Source: Micromonospora alfalfae
Lineage (GTDB): Bacteria; Actinomycetota; Actinomycetes; Mycobacteriales; Micromonosporaceae
Direction of reading: 5' to 3'
Length of the DNA stretch: 64,000 bases
Assembly: GCF_022230925.1 (NCBI RefSeq)
Contig: NZ_JAKKFH010000026.1
Location: forward strand, 1-64,000
Shown here piece after piece: positions 46,936 to 56,144 of the stretch (its first letter is position 1; each line of letters starts with the position of its first letter). The position numbers and the translations under genes are program-made. The notes under the pieces were generated by a model. That model was not told the origin of the DNA. It saw only the letters and a program-made list of their open reading frames with translations, and did not search any database.

Positions 46936-47982
46936 ATGAAGTTCGACTTCGCCGATCAGCAGCCGAAGTTCCTCATGCTGATGTACGGGCTGGTCGCCTT
47001 CGTGCTGGTGGTGGGGGGTCTGCTCCTGTTGCTCGACGTGGTGCCGGCCTGGTTCGCCCGTCGACGGGAGGCCCAGCTCGTCGCCGCCTCCGTGAGCGGG
47101 GCCCCGCTGCCCCGTCGGCCCAAGCAGCGGGAAGGGATCTTCGCGTTCTTCTTCCTGCTGCCGACGCTGCTGCTGCTCGTCATCGGACTGGTCGTGCCGG
47201 CCATCCGCACCGTGCTGCTCTCCCTGATGAACAGGACCAGCACGGAGTGGGTGGGGTTTGACAACTTCGCCTGGATGTTCTCCGACGACTCGATCGTCCG
47301 GGTCCTGATCAACACCCTGGTCTGGGTGCTCCTGGTCCCGCTGGTGGCGACCGGATTCGGCCTGATCTACGCCGTGCTGGTGGACAAGGCCCGGTTCGAG
47401 TCGGTGGCCAAGTCACTGATCTTCCTGCCGATGGCCATCTCCTTCGTCGGCGCCAGCATCATCTGGAAGTTCGTCTACGCCTACCGGGGTGACGGCGACC
47501 AGATCGGTCTGCTCAACCAGATCGTGGTCAGCCTCGGCGGTGAGCCCAAGCAGTGGCTACTCGAATCACCACTCAACACGCTGCTGCTGATCGTCATCAT
47601 GATCTGGATCCAGGCCGGCTTCGCCATGGTGGTGCTCTCCGCCGCGATCAAGGCGATCCCCGGCGACATCGTCGAAGCCGCCCGGCTCGACGGCGTCAGC
47701 CCGTGGCAGATGTTCTGGCAGATCACCATGCCGAGCATCCGACCGGCGCTGATCGTCGTGATGGTGACCCTCACCATCGCCACCCTCAAGGTCTTCGACA
47801 TCGTCCGGACCTCGACGAACGGCAACTACGACACCAGCGTGATCGCCAACGAGATGTACAACCAGGCGTTCCGGTACAGCGAGAACGGGCGGGGTTCCGC
47901 GCTCGCGGTCTTCCTCTTCATCCTGGTCATCCCGGTCGTGATCTACCAGATCCGTAACCTCCGTCAACAGCGGGAGGGCTGA
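46936..47982 (+). CDS. sugar ABC transporter permease (AglF-like)
   Basis: 348 residues with about eight spans. An N-terminal extra span (FLMLMYGLVAFVLVVGGLLLLLDV) precedes the standard core EGIFAFFFLLPTLLLLVIGLVVPAIRTVLLSLMN. The permease EAA loop is EAARLDGVSPWQMFWQITMPSIRPALIVV. The ATG at 46936 has GGAAGGGAGG upstream. It follows the binding protein by 70 nt and is 1 nt from the second permease. Confidence 0.93.
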   Translation: MKFDFADQQPKFLMLMYGLVAFVLVVGGLLLLLDVVPAWFARRREAQLVAASVSGAPLPRRPKQREGIFAFFFLLPTLLLLVIGLVVPAIRTVLLSLMNRTSTEWVGFDNFAWMFSDDSIVRVLINTLVWVLLVPLVATGFGLIYAVLVDKARFESVAKSLIFLPMAISFVGASIIWKFVYAYRGDGDQIGLLNQIVVSLGGEPKQWLLESPLNTLLLIVIMIWIQAGFAMVVLSAAIKAIPGDIVEAARLDGVSPWQMFWQITMPSIRPALIVVMVTLTIATLKVFDIVRTSTNGNYDTSVIANEMYNQAFRYSENGRGSALAVFLFILVIPVVIYQIRNLRQQREG

Positions 47983-47983
47983 G

Positions 47984-48952
47984 ATGACCACCGCAACGCC
48001 CACCGTCGCCGTCGGCACGCAGAAGACCGACGGCACTCCGTCCACCACTGCCGGCCGAGTCCGCAAGCGCCTCAACAGCCGCACCGCGACGCTCGTCTCG
48101 ATCGTCATCGCCGTGGTCTGGACCATTCCGACCTTCGGTCTGCTCGTCTCCTCCCTCCGCCCGGAGGACGAGATCAAGACCACCGGCTGGTGGACGGCCT
48201 TCACCAACCCGCAGTTCACCTTCGAGAACTACGAGCAGGTCCTGTTCGGGCGGTCGTCGTCCTCCGGGCAGCTCGCCGGTTCCTTCATCAACTCGCTGGC
48301 GATCACCATTCCGTCGGTGCTCTTCCCGCTCGCCTTCGCGTGCCTCGCCGCGTACGCGCTCGCGTGGATCAACTTCCGCGGCCGGGACTGGGTCTACATC
48401 GCGATCTTCGCGTTGCAGATCGTGCCGCTGCAGATGGCCCTGGTGCCGCTGCTCAGGTTCTTCTCCACAGGTGTCACCCTCGGCGGCGTCACACTGATGC
48501 CCGCCTGGGACCTGGTCGACGAGCAGAAGTTCGCCCAGGTGTGGTTCGCCCACACCTGCTTCGCACTTCCGTTCGCCGTCTTCCTGCTGCACAACTTCAT
48601 CTCGCAACTGCCGGGGGACCTGATGGAGGCGGCCCGGGTCGACGGGGCCACCCACCCGAAGATCTTCCGCACCATCGTGCTGCCGCTGATCACCCCCGCG
48701 CTGGCGGCGTTCGGCATCTTCCAGTTCCTCTGGGTCTGGAACGACCTGCTGGTCGCGCTCATCTTCGCCGGTGGCGGGGACGAGACCGCTCCGCTCACCG
48801 TCCGGCTCGCCGAGATGGCCGGCACCCGGGGCAACGAGTGGCAGCGCCTGACCGCCGGTGCGTTCGTCAGCATCGTCGTACCGCTCATCGTGTTCCTGTC
48901 CCTGCAGCGCTTCTTCGTGCGAGGTCTGCTCGCCGGCAGCGTCAAGGGCTGA
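47984..48952 (+). CDS. sugar ABC transporter permease (AglG-like)
   Basis: 322 residues with six spans and the EAA loop EAARVDGATHPKIFRTIVLPLITPALAAFGIFQFLWVWNDLLVAL. It pairs with the preceding permease to form the channel. No ATPase gene is in the operon, so a shared MsiK-like ATPase elsewhere in the genome is expected. The ATG begins one nucleotide after the stop of the first permease. Confidence 0.93.
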   Translation: MTTATPTVAVGTQKTDGTPSTTAGRVRKRLNSRTATLVSIVIAVVWTIPTFGLLVSSLRPEDEIKTTGWWTAFTNPQFTFENYEQVLFGRSSSSGQLAGSFINSLAITIPSVLFPLAFACLAAYALAWINFRGRDWVYIAIFALQIVPLQMALVPLLRFFSTGVTLGGVTLMPAWDLVDEQKFAQVWFAHTCFALPFAVFLLHNFISQLPGDLMEAARVDGATHPKIFRTIVLPLITPALAAFGIFQFLWVWNDLLVALIFAGGGDETAPLTVRLAEMAGTRGNEWQRLTAGAFVSIVVPLIVFLSLQRFFVRGLLAGSVKG

Positions 48953-48957
48953 CCCGC

Positions 48958-48997
48958 GCGCCCGCCGCCGCCTGGCCCCTCGGGCGGCGGCGGGCGC
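48958..48997 (+). terminator. GC-rich hairpin between the permease and LacI genes
   Basis: A perfect 15-bp stem (GCGCCCGCCGCCGCC and complement) with a 10-nt loop, starting 6 nt after the permease stop. It would lower expression of the downstream regulator and hydrolase relative to the transporter. Confidence 0.75.
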
Positions 48998-49021
48998 TCC
49001 GGGCACCGAGCGGGGGAAACC

Positions 49022-50068
49022 GTGACGAGGATCGATGATGTGGCCCGGCTGGCCGGAGTGTCCACGGCCACCGTCTCGCGGGCGCTGCGCGGACTACCGA
49101 CGGTCTCGGCCGCCACCCGGCGCCGGGTACTCGCCGCCGCCGAGCAACTCGACTACGAGGTCTCGCCGAGCGCGTCCCGGCTCGCCGGCGGCCGGACCGG
49201 CACTGTCGCCGTGGTGGTCCCCCGGATCACCCGCTGGTTCTTCAGCACCGTCGTCGAGGCGGTCGAGGAGTACCTCCACCAGTCCGGCTACGACCTGCTG
49301 CTCTACAACCTGGGCGGCCGGGAGCAGGTCCGCCAGCGGGTCCTGCGTACGGCCAACCTGCACAAGCGGGTGGACGCCATGATGCTGGTCGCCACGCCCC
49401 TGCGCCCGGCCGACCTGACCGCGCTGGCCACCCTGGAACTGCCCGGCGTCACCATCAGCTCGGGCAGCAGGGTGCCCAACTGGCCGTGCGTACGGATCGA
49501 CGACGTGGCTGCCGCGCGGACCGCGACCAAGCATCTGATCGACCTCGGCCACCACCGGATCGCCCACATCTCCGGCGATCCGGACGACGAGTTGGCCTTC
49601 ACCACCCACCTCGACCGACGTCGGGGTTACCAGGCGGCGCTGCGCTCCGCCGGCATACGACCCGACCCCACACTGGACATCGAGTCCACCTTCACCATCG
49701 ACGGCGGCAACCGCGCCACCGCCGAGTTGCTGGCCCGCGGCGAGCCGCCGAGCGCTATCGTCGCCGCCTGCGACGAGATGGCGATGGGCGCGATTTCCGC
49801 CCTGCGTGACGTCGGGCTGCGGGTGCCGCAGGACGTCAGCGTGGTCGGCATCGACAACCACGACCTGGCCGGTGTGCTCGGGCTCAGCACCGTCGCCCAG
49901 CCCGCTGCCGAGCAGGGCCGGCTGGCCGCCCAGATGTTGCTCGACCCGCTCGGGGCCCGACCGCCGGGCCCGGTCGTCAGTCAACGGGGGGCCGGTTGGG
50001 ACACTCCGGTGGTCCTGCCCACCCGGTTGGTGGTCCGGGATTCGACAGCACCGCCCCGGGCACACTGA
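49022..50068 (+). CDS. LacI-family transcriptional regulator (AglR-like)
   Basis: 348 residues: a LacI helix-turn-helix (TRIDDVARLAGVSTATVSRALRGLPTVSAATRRRVLAAAEQLDYEVSPSASRLAGGRT) and a periplasmic-binding-like effector domain (GTVAVVVPRITRWFFSTVVEAVEEYLHQSGYDLLLYN; GVTISSGSRVPNWPCVRIDDVAAARTATKHLIDLGHHRIAHISG). Encoded inside the transport operon it probably represses it until a glucoside inducer is present. The GTG has GGGGGAAA upstream. Confidence 0.93.
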   Translation: MTRIDDVARLAGVSTATVSRALRGLPTVSAATRRRVLAAAEQLDYEVSPSASRLAGGRTGTVAVVVPRITRWFFSTVVEAVEEYLHQSGYDLLLYNLGGREQVRQRVLRTANLHKRVDAMMLVATPLRPADLTALATLELPGVTISSGSRVPNWPCVRIDDVAAARTATKHLIDLGHHRIAHISGDPDDELAFTTHLDRRRGYQAALRSAGIRPDPTLDIESTFTIDGGNRATAELLARGEPPSAIVAACDEMAMGAISALRDVGLRVPQDVSVVGIDNHDLAGVLGLSTVAQPAAEQGRLAAQMLLDPLGARPPGPVVSQRGAGWDTPVVLPTRLVVRDSTAPPRAH

Positions 50069-50099
50069 AATTCCACACACCGCAACACGGGAGACGACC

Positions 50100-51773
50100 C
50101 TGAACACCGACCCGACGCAGCAGACCTCCTCAGGCCAACCGGCCACCGGCTGGTGGACCGAGGCCGCCATCTACCAGATCTACCCCCGCTCGTTCGCCGA
50201 CTCTGACGGGGACGGGATCGGTGACCTGCCCGGCATCACCGCCCGCCTCGACCACCTGGTCGAGTTGGGCGTGGACGCGGTGTGGCTCTCCCCCTTCTAC
50301 CCCTCGCCGCAGGCCGACGCCGGCTACGACGTGGCCGACTACCGCGACATCGACCCGCTGTTCGGCACTCTCGCCGACGCGGACAAGCTGATCGCCGAGG
50401 CCCGCTCCCGCAACCTGCGGGTGATCGTCGACCTGGTCCCGAACCACACCTCCTCGGCGCATCGCTGGTTCCAGGCCGCGCTGCCGGCCGCTCCCGGCAG
50501 CCCGGAACGGTCCCGGTACATCTTCCGGGACGGCCGCGGTCCGGCCGGCGACCAGCCGCCGAACGACTGGCAGAGCGTCTTCGGTGGTCCAGCCTGGACC
50601 CGGACTGTCGACGCCGACGGACAGCCCGGCCAGTGGTACCTGCACCTGTTCGACACCGGGCAGCCGGACCTCAACTGGGACAACCCGGAGGTGCACGCGG
50701 AGTTTCTGGACGTGCTGCGCTTCTGGTTGGACCGCGGCGTGGACGGCTTCCGGGTCGACGTGGCGCACGGCCTCATCAAGCAGGCCGACCTTGCCGACTG
50801 GCAGGAGCCGCAGGAGATCCTCTCCGGCAACGAGATCGACAAGCCCCGCCCGCCGATGTGGGACCAGGACGGCGTGCACGAGATCTACCGGCAGTGGCGA
50901 CAGGTGTTGGACAGCTACCCCGGTGAGCGGGTGCTGGTCGCCGAGGCCTGGGTGGAACCGGCCGAGCGGCTGGCCCGCTACGTCCGCCCGGACGAGATGC
51001 ACCAGGCGTTCAACTTCGAGTACCTGCTCGCCGCGTGGAGCGCACCGGCCCAGTACGCGGTGATCACCCGTTCGTTGGAGGCGACCGACTCGGTCGGCGC
51101 GCCGACCACCTGGGTGCTGTCCAACCACGACGTGGTGCGGCACGCCTCCCGACTCGGCCTGCCGGTCGGCACCGTACGCCCCAACGGCATCGGCATCGGC
51201 GACCCGCAGCCGGACGCCGCACTCGGTCTGCGCCGGGCCCGGGCGGCCACCCTGCTGATGCTGGCGTTGCCCGGCTCTGCGTACCTCTACCAGGGTGAGG
51301 AGCTGGGGCTGCCCGAGCACACCACACTGCCCGACGAGGCCCGGCAGGACCCGACCTGGGCACGCAGCGGGCACACCCAGCGCGGCCGGGACGGCTGCCG
51401 GGTGCCGATCCCGTGGGAGGCCGACGCGCCGTCGTACGGCTTCGGGCCGACCGACGCGAGCTGGTTGCCGCAGCCCGCGCTCTGGGCGGAGTACGCGCTG
51501 GACCGGCAGCGCGACGTGCCCGGTTCGACGTACGAGCTGTACCGCGCGGCGTTGCGGTTGCGGCGTGCCCACGGGCTGGGTCGCGGCACCCTGGAGTGGT
51601 TGTCCTCCGGCGACGAGGTGCTGAGCTTCCGCAACGGTGAGCTGACCGTGCTGACCAACTTCGGTGCCGCCCCGGTGCCGGTGCCGACCGGCACAGAGGT
51701 GCTCGCCGCCAGCGCGCCACTGGACGACGACGGCGCGGTCCCGGCCGACGTGACCGTCTGGCTGCGAGGCTGA
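50100..51773 (+). CDS. alpha-glucosidase, glycoside hydrolase family 13
   Basis: 557 residues. GH13 landmarks: WWTEAAIYQIYPRSFADSDGDGIGDLPGI, DLVPNHTSSAHRWF, GFRVDVAHGL (nucleophile Asp), LVAEAWVEP (acid Glu) and LSNHDVVRH (stabilising Asp). It should hydrolyse imported alpha-glucosides such as maltose-type or sucrose-type sugars in the cytoplasm. The start is unusual. No ATG, GTG or TTG lies in frame between the preceding gene and the first conserved motif, and a CTG at 50100 with GGGAG 6 nt upstream is the best candidate. Its start lies 31 nt after the LacI gene. Confidence 0.93.
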   Translation: MNTDPTQQTSSGQPATGWWTEAAIYQIYPRSFADSDGDGIGDLPGITARLDHLVELGVDAVWLSPFYPSPQADAGYDVADYRDIDPLFGTLADADKLIAEARSRNLRVIVDLVPNHTSSAHRWFQAALPAAPGSPERSRYIFRDGRGPAGDQPPNDWQSVFGGPAWTRTVDADGQPGQWYLHLFDTGQPDLNWDNPEVHAEFLDVLRFWLDRGVDGFRVDVAHGLIKQADLADWQEPQEILSGNEIDKPRPPMWDQDGVHEIYRQWRQVLDSYPGERVLVAEAWVEPAERLARYVRPDEMHQAFNFEYLLAAWSAPAQYAVITRSLEATDSVGAPTTWVLSNHDVVRHASRLGLPVGTVRPNGIGIGDPQPDAALGLRRARAATLLMLALPGSAYLYQGEELGLPEHTTLPDEARQDPTWARSGHTQRGRDGCRVPIPWEADAPSYGFGPTDASWLPQPALWAEYALDRQRDVPGSTYELYRAALRLRRAHGLGRGTLEWLSSGDEVLSFRNGELTVLTNFGAAPVPVPTGTEVLAASAPLDDDGAVPADVTVWLRG

Positions 51774-51791
51774 TCTCCCGCCGACCACACC

Positions 51792-51873
51792 CTCAAGATC
51801 GCGCTACTTTCACGATGTAGTGGCCTCGCTCCGGCGGAAGGCAACTAGAACCAGGAAGTAGCGCGATCTTGAG
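51792..51873. repeat. 82-bp intergenic inverted repeat, family A copy 2
   Basis: Arms CTCAAGATCGCGCTACTTTC (51792-51811) and 51854-51873 pair at 19 of 20 positions, with the mismatch at the second base from the inner end, exactly as in the copy at 1601-1680. It lies between the convergent GH13 and MFS genes. Confidence 0.85.
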
Positions 51874-51914
51874 CGGCGCGTTGCGGGGCGGCGCGCGCGG
51901 GGCGGCGCACGGGG

Positions 51915-53348
51915 TCAGAGGCGGTCGGCCCGGCTGTGCAGCAGGTCGTGCACGTTGTCGATGTCCGCCGGTGAGGTCCGCGAGGCGAGCCAGTACATGA
52001 CACCGGTCGGGATGAAGAAGAGCTGGAACGCGGCCAGCCCGACGGCGAAGTTCAGCGGTGGCGGGAACGCCGCTCGCAGCGCCTGGAAGGCCACCCCGAC
52101 CAGCCCGTTGCCGGCCGCGCGACCGACCCCGTTGACCAGGTTGCCCAGGCTGTAGACAGTGCCCCGGTGCTCCGGCGGGTTGACGTCGGCGATCAACGCG
52201 AACCAGTTCGGCGAGTTCGCCGAGGTCAACGCGAGCGCCACGATGGCGGTGAGCAGGCTCAGCCCGACCGACGGTTCGGTGAACACACTGGCCAGTACCG
52301 CACCCACCACCGCGCCGCCGCTCGCGCCGTCCGGCACGTCGATGGTCACCGGTACGAAGAACAACACCAGGTAGAACGGCAGCGCGGCGAGGATGCCGAT
52401 CGAGGCGACGAGCGCCCGCCCGCGCGGGGTACGCCGTTGCACGGCGTCACCGATCAGCCCGCCCACGATGGACAGCACCCCACCGAGCTGGAACAGCGTG
52501 GCGAAGACGCTGCCCACCACCACCGCCGTCGACGTGGAGCAGCCCTGGGCCTCGGCCCGTTCGGCGAAGAGCACCGGCAGCCAGACCAGCGAGCCGAACG
52601 CGGCCTGCGCGGTCAGACCCTGCAGGATCAGCCACCGGTTGGTCCGCCGGGCCAGGATGCGCGGCAGGTCGGCGCGGCTGATCCGGTAGTCGTACTCGGC
52701 GCCGGCGTTCAACCTGCCGGCCAGTTCCGGCTCGCTCTGGCCACGCTGAATGTCGTACGTGAACAGGTAGGCCACCGTGGCGACCAGGCCGACGCCGGTG
52801 AGCAGCAGGAACGGTCGCCGCCAGTCGGCCGCCCCGAGCAGCCCGCCGACGAGCGTGCCCGCCAGGGTGCCGACCCCCTGGGAGAGCCCCCAGAAGCTCA
52901 TCACCAGCCCGCGCCGGGTCGGCGAGATCAGGTCGGTGACCACGGAGAAGCCCACCGAGCCGACCGCGCCGAGACCGACCGCCGCGACCAGTTGCGCGGC
53001 AAGGAACGTCAGGTAGCCGCCGGCGAGCGCGCTACCGCCGGTGCCCGCCGCCCAGAGCAGTGTGCCCACCATGAGCAGCGGTTTGCGGTTGGTGTGGTCC
53101 CCGACGTACGCCCAGCCGACCGCCGCGACCGCGCTGACCAGGAAGCTGGCCGCGGTGACCACGCCGAGCAGCCGCCCGGACACGTCGAACGCGTCGGAGA
53201 TCGGGCCGTACAACGGGGGGACCAGCCCGATCGCCACGTTGTCCAGCGAGGCGAGCAGCACGAACACCACGACGCTGTACAACCGGTGCGCCGGCCCACC
53301 GCCCCGACCATGGGGGCGCAGGCTTGGCCCGCCACTGGTCACCGTCAT
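51915..53348 (-). CDS. MFS transporter
   Basis: 477 residues with twelve predicted spans and the MFS loop 2-3 motif GWAYVGDHTNRKPLL, later GGLIGDAVQRRTPRGRALVA. A conserved loop GSVGFSVVTDLISPTRRGLVMSFWG follows span 4. The substrate cannot be read. It lies downstream of xylAB on the same strand, separated from it by a strong terminator, so a sugar role is not implied. The ATG at 53348 is chosen; the frame extends to 53387. Confidence 0.9.
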   Translation of the reverse strand: MTVTSGGPSLRPHGRGGGPAHRLYSVVVFVLLASLDNVAIGLVPPLYGPISDAFDVSGRLLGVVTAASFLVSAVAAVGWAYVGDHTNRKPLLMVGTLLWAAGTGGSALAGGYLTFLAAQLVAAVGLGAVGSVGFSVVTDLISPTRRGLVMSFWGLSQGVGTLAGTLVGGLLGAADWRRPFLLLTGVGLVATVAYLFTYDIQRGQSEPELAGRLNAGAEYDYRISRADLPRILARRTNRWLILQGLTAQAAFGSLVWLPVLFAERAEAQGCSTSTAVVVGSVFATLFQLGGVLSIVGGLIGDAVQRRTPRGRALVASIGILAALPFYLVLFFVPVTIDVPDGASGGAVVGAVLASVFTEPSVGLSLLTAIVALALTSANSPNWFALIADVNPPEHRGTVYSLGNLVNGVGRAAGNGLVGVAFQALRAAFPPPLNFAVGLAAFQLFFIPTGVMYWLASRTSPADIDNVHDLLHSRADRL

Positions 53349-53386
53349 GACCGGCAGCCAACCAGACCGCGTGCAGGACGTCGTCA

Positions 53387-53428
53387 CGCGGGTGGGTGCC
53401 GGTCACCGTCCACCGGCACCCACCCGCG
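53387..53428 (-). terminator. 17-bp perfect terminator after xylB
   Basis: CGCGGGTGGGTGCCGGT and its exact complement around an 8-nt loop, 13 nt past the xylB stop on the minus strand. It overlaps the upstream region of the MFS gene. Confidence 0.85.
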
Positions 53429-53441
53429 TCGATTCCGACGG

Positions 53442-54869
53442 TCAGCGCCGGTCGAGCACCAACCCGCGCGCCGCGGCGTACTGGTCGCGCACGGCGGGAA
53501 CGGCCGCCGCCGCGTACTCCTCGGTGCCCTCGACCGCCCAGACCGGCGGCGTGGGACCGCCCAGGGCGACCCAGGCGGCCTGCCGGGCGGCACCGTCGGC
53601 GACGTACTCCCCCGCCGGCGGGACGACCACCGGGCAGCCGAAGACCTGCGGCGCGATCTGACGCACCGCTGCCGACCGGGCCCCGCCGCCGATCAGGATG
53701 ACCCGGCGGGCGACAGCACCCTGCGCGGTCAGCGCGTCCAGGCCGTCGGCGAGCGCGCAGAGCATGCCCTCCACGGCGGCCCGTGCCAGGTGCGCGGGGG
53801 TGGAGGTACGCAGGGTCAGGCCGTGCACAGCGCCGGTGGCGAGCGGACGGTTCGGTGTCCGCTCACCCTCCAGGTACGGCACCATGACCAGCCCGTCCGC
53901 TCCGGCTGGCGCGGAGAGCGCCAGGTCGGCCAGCTCGTCCAGGCTGACGCCGAGCATCGCGGCGGCGGCGTCCAGCACCCGGGCGGCGTTGAGCGTGGCA
54001 ACCAGCGGCAGGAACCGACCGGACGCGTCGGCGAAGCCCGCCACGGCGCCGCTCTCGTCGGCTGCGGGAACGTCCGCGACGCTGAACACGGTGCCGGAGG
54101 TGCCGATCGAGACGATCACGTCACCCGGCCCGGCGCCGACGCCGAGTGCCGCAGCGGCGTTGTCCCCGGTGCCCGCGCCGAGCAGCGCGCCACCCGACCC
54201 ACCCAGGTCGTCGGCAAGCTTGCCCGCCGACTCCGCCGGGCCGAGCACCTCGGGCACCACCAACTGTCGGCCGAAGCCCCGCTCCAGCAGGTCCAGTCGG
54301 TAGTCACCGGTGGCCGGCGACCAGTAGCTGGTGCCGCTGGCGTCGCCCCGGTCGGTACGCAGCGCGCCCAACCCCGGCGCGCCGGCCAGCCGCCAGGTCA
54401 GCCAGTCGTGTGGCAGGCAGACGGCGGCCACCCGGGCGGCCAGCTCCGGTTCGTGCGTCGCCAGCCACCGCAGTTTGGTCAGGGTGAAGCTGGCCACCGG
54501 GACGCTGCCGGTGGCCTCGGCCCAGAACCGACGCCCGGCCGAGCCGCCGCCGGCCTCCTCGATGAGGTCGGCGGCGGCGTCGGCGGATCGGGTGTCGTTC
54601 CACAGCAGCGCCGGGCGGACCACCCGGCCGTCCTCGTCGAGACACACCATGCCGTGCTGCTGGCCGGCGACGGAGATCGCCGCCACGTCGGCCAACCCGC
54701 CGGCCTGGTCGGCGGCGCTACGCAGCGCCTGCCACCAGGCTTCCGGGTCGACCTCCGTGCCGTCCGGGTGCGGTGCCCGGCCCTGCCGGAGCAGGGCCCC
54801 GGTCTCCGCGTCCCGGATCACCACCTTGCAGGACTGGGTGGACGAGTCAACGCCTGCGACCAACGGCAT
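53442..54869 (-). CDS. xylB: xylulokinase
   Basis: 475 residues of the FGGY kinase family: VAGVDSSTQSCKVVIRDAETGALL (phosphate-binding start), ISVAGQQHGMVCLDEDG (substrate motif), RPALLWNDTRS, GTGDNAAAALGVG, VSIGTSGTVFSV and GLTLRTSTPAHLARAAVEGMLCALADGLDAL, then VILIGGGARSAAVRQIAPQVFG. It phosphorylates D-xylulose to xylulose-5-phosphate. Its ATG follows the xylA stop by 9 nt, so xylAB is one operon. Confidence 0.95.
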   Translation of the reverse strand: MPLVAGVDSSTQSCKVVIRDAETGALLRQGRAPHPDGTEVDPEAWWQALRSAADQAGGLADVAAISVAGQQHGMVCLDEDGRVVRPALLWNDTRSADAAADLIEEAGGGSAGRRFWAEATGSVPVASFTLTKLRWLATHEPELAARVAAVCLPHDWLTWRLAGAPGLGALRTDRGDASGTSYWSPATGDYRLDLLERGFGRQLVVPEVLGPAESAGKLADDLGGSGGALLGAGTGDNAAAALGVGAGPGDVIVSIGTSGTVFSVADVPAADESGAVAGFADASGRFLPLVATLNAARVLDAAAAMLGVSLDELADLALSAPAGADGLVMVPYLEGERTPNRPLATGAVHGLTLRTSTPAHLARAAVEGMLCALADGLDALTAQGAVARRVILIGGGARSAAVRQIAPQVFGCPVVVPPAGEYVADGAARQAAWVALGGPTPPVWAVEGTEEYAAAAVPAVRDQYAAARGLVLDRR

Positions 54870-54878
54870 GGCGGGGCC

Positions 54879-56066
54879 TCAGCGGGCGCCGAGCAGGTGC
54901 TCGACGGCGAGCTGGTTGAGCCGGACGAAGGCGAAGCCTCGGGCGGCCACCGCGTCGACGTCGACATCCTCGAACGCGGAACGGTCGGCCAGGAACTCCT
55001 CGTAGCCCTCGCCGTCGCCGAGCGTCGGCGTGCTCAGCTCGCCGACCTTGCTGGCGGCGAGCGCCTCGATCACCTCGGGGTCGGCGCGGAACGCGGCCGC
55101 ACGCTCCTTGAGCAGCAGGTAGGTGCTCATGTTGGCCGCCGCGGAGGCCCACACCCCTTCCATGTCCTCGGTGCGGGAGGGCTTGTAGTCGAAGTGCCGC
55201 GGCCCGTCGTAGGCCGGGCCGCCGTTGGGGCCGCCGTTCTCCAGGAGGTCCACCAGGGCGAAAGCGTTCATCAGGTCACCGTGGCCGAAGACCAGGTCCT
55301 GGTCGTACTTGATGCCGCGCTGGCCGTTGAGGTCCAGGTGGAACAGCTTGCCCTGCCAGAGCGCCTGGGCGATGCCGTGGGCGTAGTTGAGCCCGGCCAT
55401 CTGCTCGTGGCCGACCTCCGGGTTGAGGCCGACCAGCTCGGGGTGGGCCAGCTGGGAGATGAAGCCGAGCGCGTGCCCGATGGTGGGCAGCAGGATGTCG
55501 CCGCGCGGCTCGTTCGGCTTGGGCTCCAGGGCGAACCGAAGGTTGTAGCCCTTGTCGATGGAGTACTGGGTGAGCAGGTCCACCGCCTCGCGGTAGCGGT
55601 CCAGGGCGGCGCGGACGTCCTTGGCGAGGTCGTACTCGGAGCCCTCGCGGCCACCCCACATGACGAACGTGCTGGCACCCAGCTCGGCGGCCAGGTCGAC
55701 CTGGCGCAGCACCTTGCGCAGCGCGTACCGGCGGACGTCGCGGTCGTTGCTGGTGAAGCCGCCGTCCTTGAAGATCGGGTGGGTGAAGAGGTTGGTGGTG
55801 ACCATGGGCACCACCAGGCCGGTCTCGTCGAGGGCCTTGCGGAACCGGGCGATGTGCTGGTCACGGGTGGCCGCGTCGACGCCGAACGGGATCAGGTCGT
55901 CGTCGTGGAAGGTGATGCCGTACGCGCCCAGCTCGGCGAGCCGGTGCACTGCCTCGACCGCGTCGAGCTCGGGACGGGTGGCGTCACCGAACGGGTCGCG
56001 GGCCTGCCAGCCCACGGTCCAGAGCCCGAAGGAGAACTTGTCGGCGGGGGTGGGACGGGGTGCCAT
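54879..56066 (-). CDS. xylA: xylose isomerase
   Basis: 395 residues of the short (class I) type: FSFGLWTVGWQARDPFGDATRP, GITFHDDDLIPFG (catalytic H54, D57), TFVMWGGREGSEYDL, LEPKPNEPRGDI (metal-binding Glu), GLNPEVGHEQMAGLNYAHGIAQAL and LNGQRGIKYDQDLVFGHGD. It converts D-xylose to D-xylulose. Length and motifs closely match the Actinoplanes enzyme. GGAGGTC precedes the ATG. It is divergent from xylR across 78 nt. Confidence 0.97.
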   Translation of the reverse strand: MAPRPTPADKFSFGLWTVGWQARDPFGDATRPELDAVEAVHRLAELGAYGITFHDDDLIPFGVDAATRDQHIARFRKALDETGLVVPMVTTNLFTHPIFKDGGFTSNDRDVRRYALRKVLRQVDLAAELGASTFVMWGGREGSEYDLAKDVRAALDRYREAVDLLTQYSIDKGYNLRFALEPKPNEPRGDILLPTIGHALGFISQLAHPELVGLNPEVGHEQMAGLNYAHGIAQALWQGKLFHLDLNGQRGIKYDQDLVFGHGDLMNAFALVDLLENGGPNGGPAYDGPRHFDYKPSRTEDMEGVWASAAANMSTYLLLKERAAAFRADPEVIEALAASKVGELSTPTLGDGEGYEEFLADRSAFEDVDVDAVAARGFAFVRLNQLAVEHLLGAR

Positions 56067-56089
56067 GAGCGACCTCCGGGGTGGTGTTG

Positions 56090-56131
56090 TCCGCTATTTG
56101 TTCAGCGATTGAATTATTTGCCCACCCTATG
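56090..56131. promoter_or_regulatory. AT-rich promoter/operator patch between xylA and xylR
   Basis: In a region otherwise near 75% GC, these ~40 nt are AT-rich. They contain two TATTTG hexamers (56095 and 56115) and a TTCA-GCGAT-TGAA inverted repeat (56101-56113). This is the expected place for the XylR operator and the two divergent promoters. A CACTGT hexamer (56133-56138) lies 6 nt before the xylR GTG. Confidence 0.6.
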
Positions 56132-56144
56132 GCACTGTCAAGGG

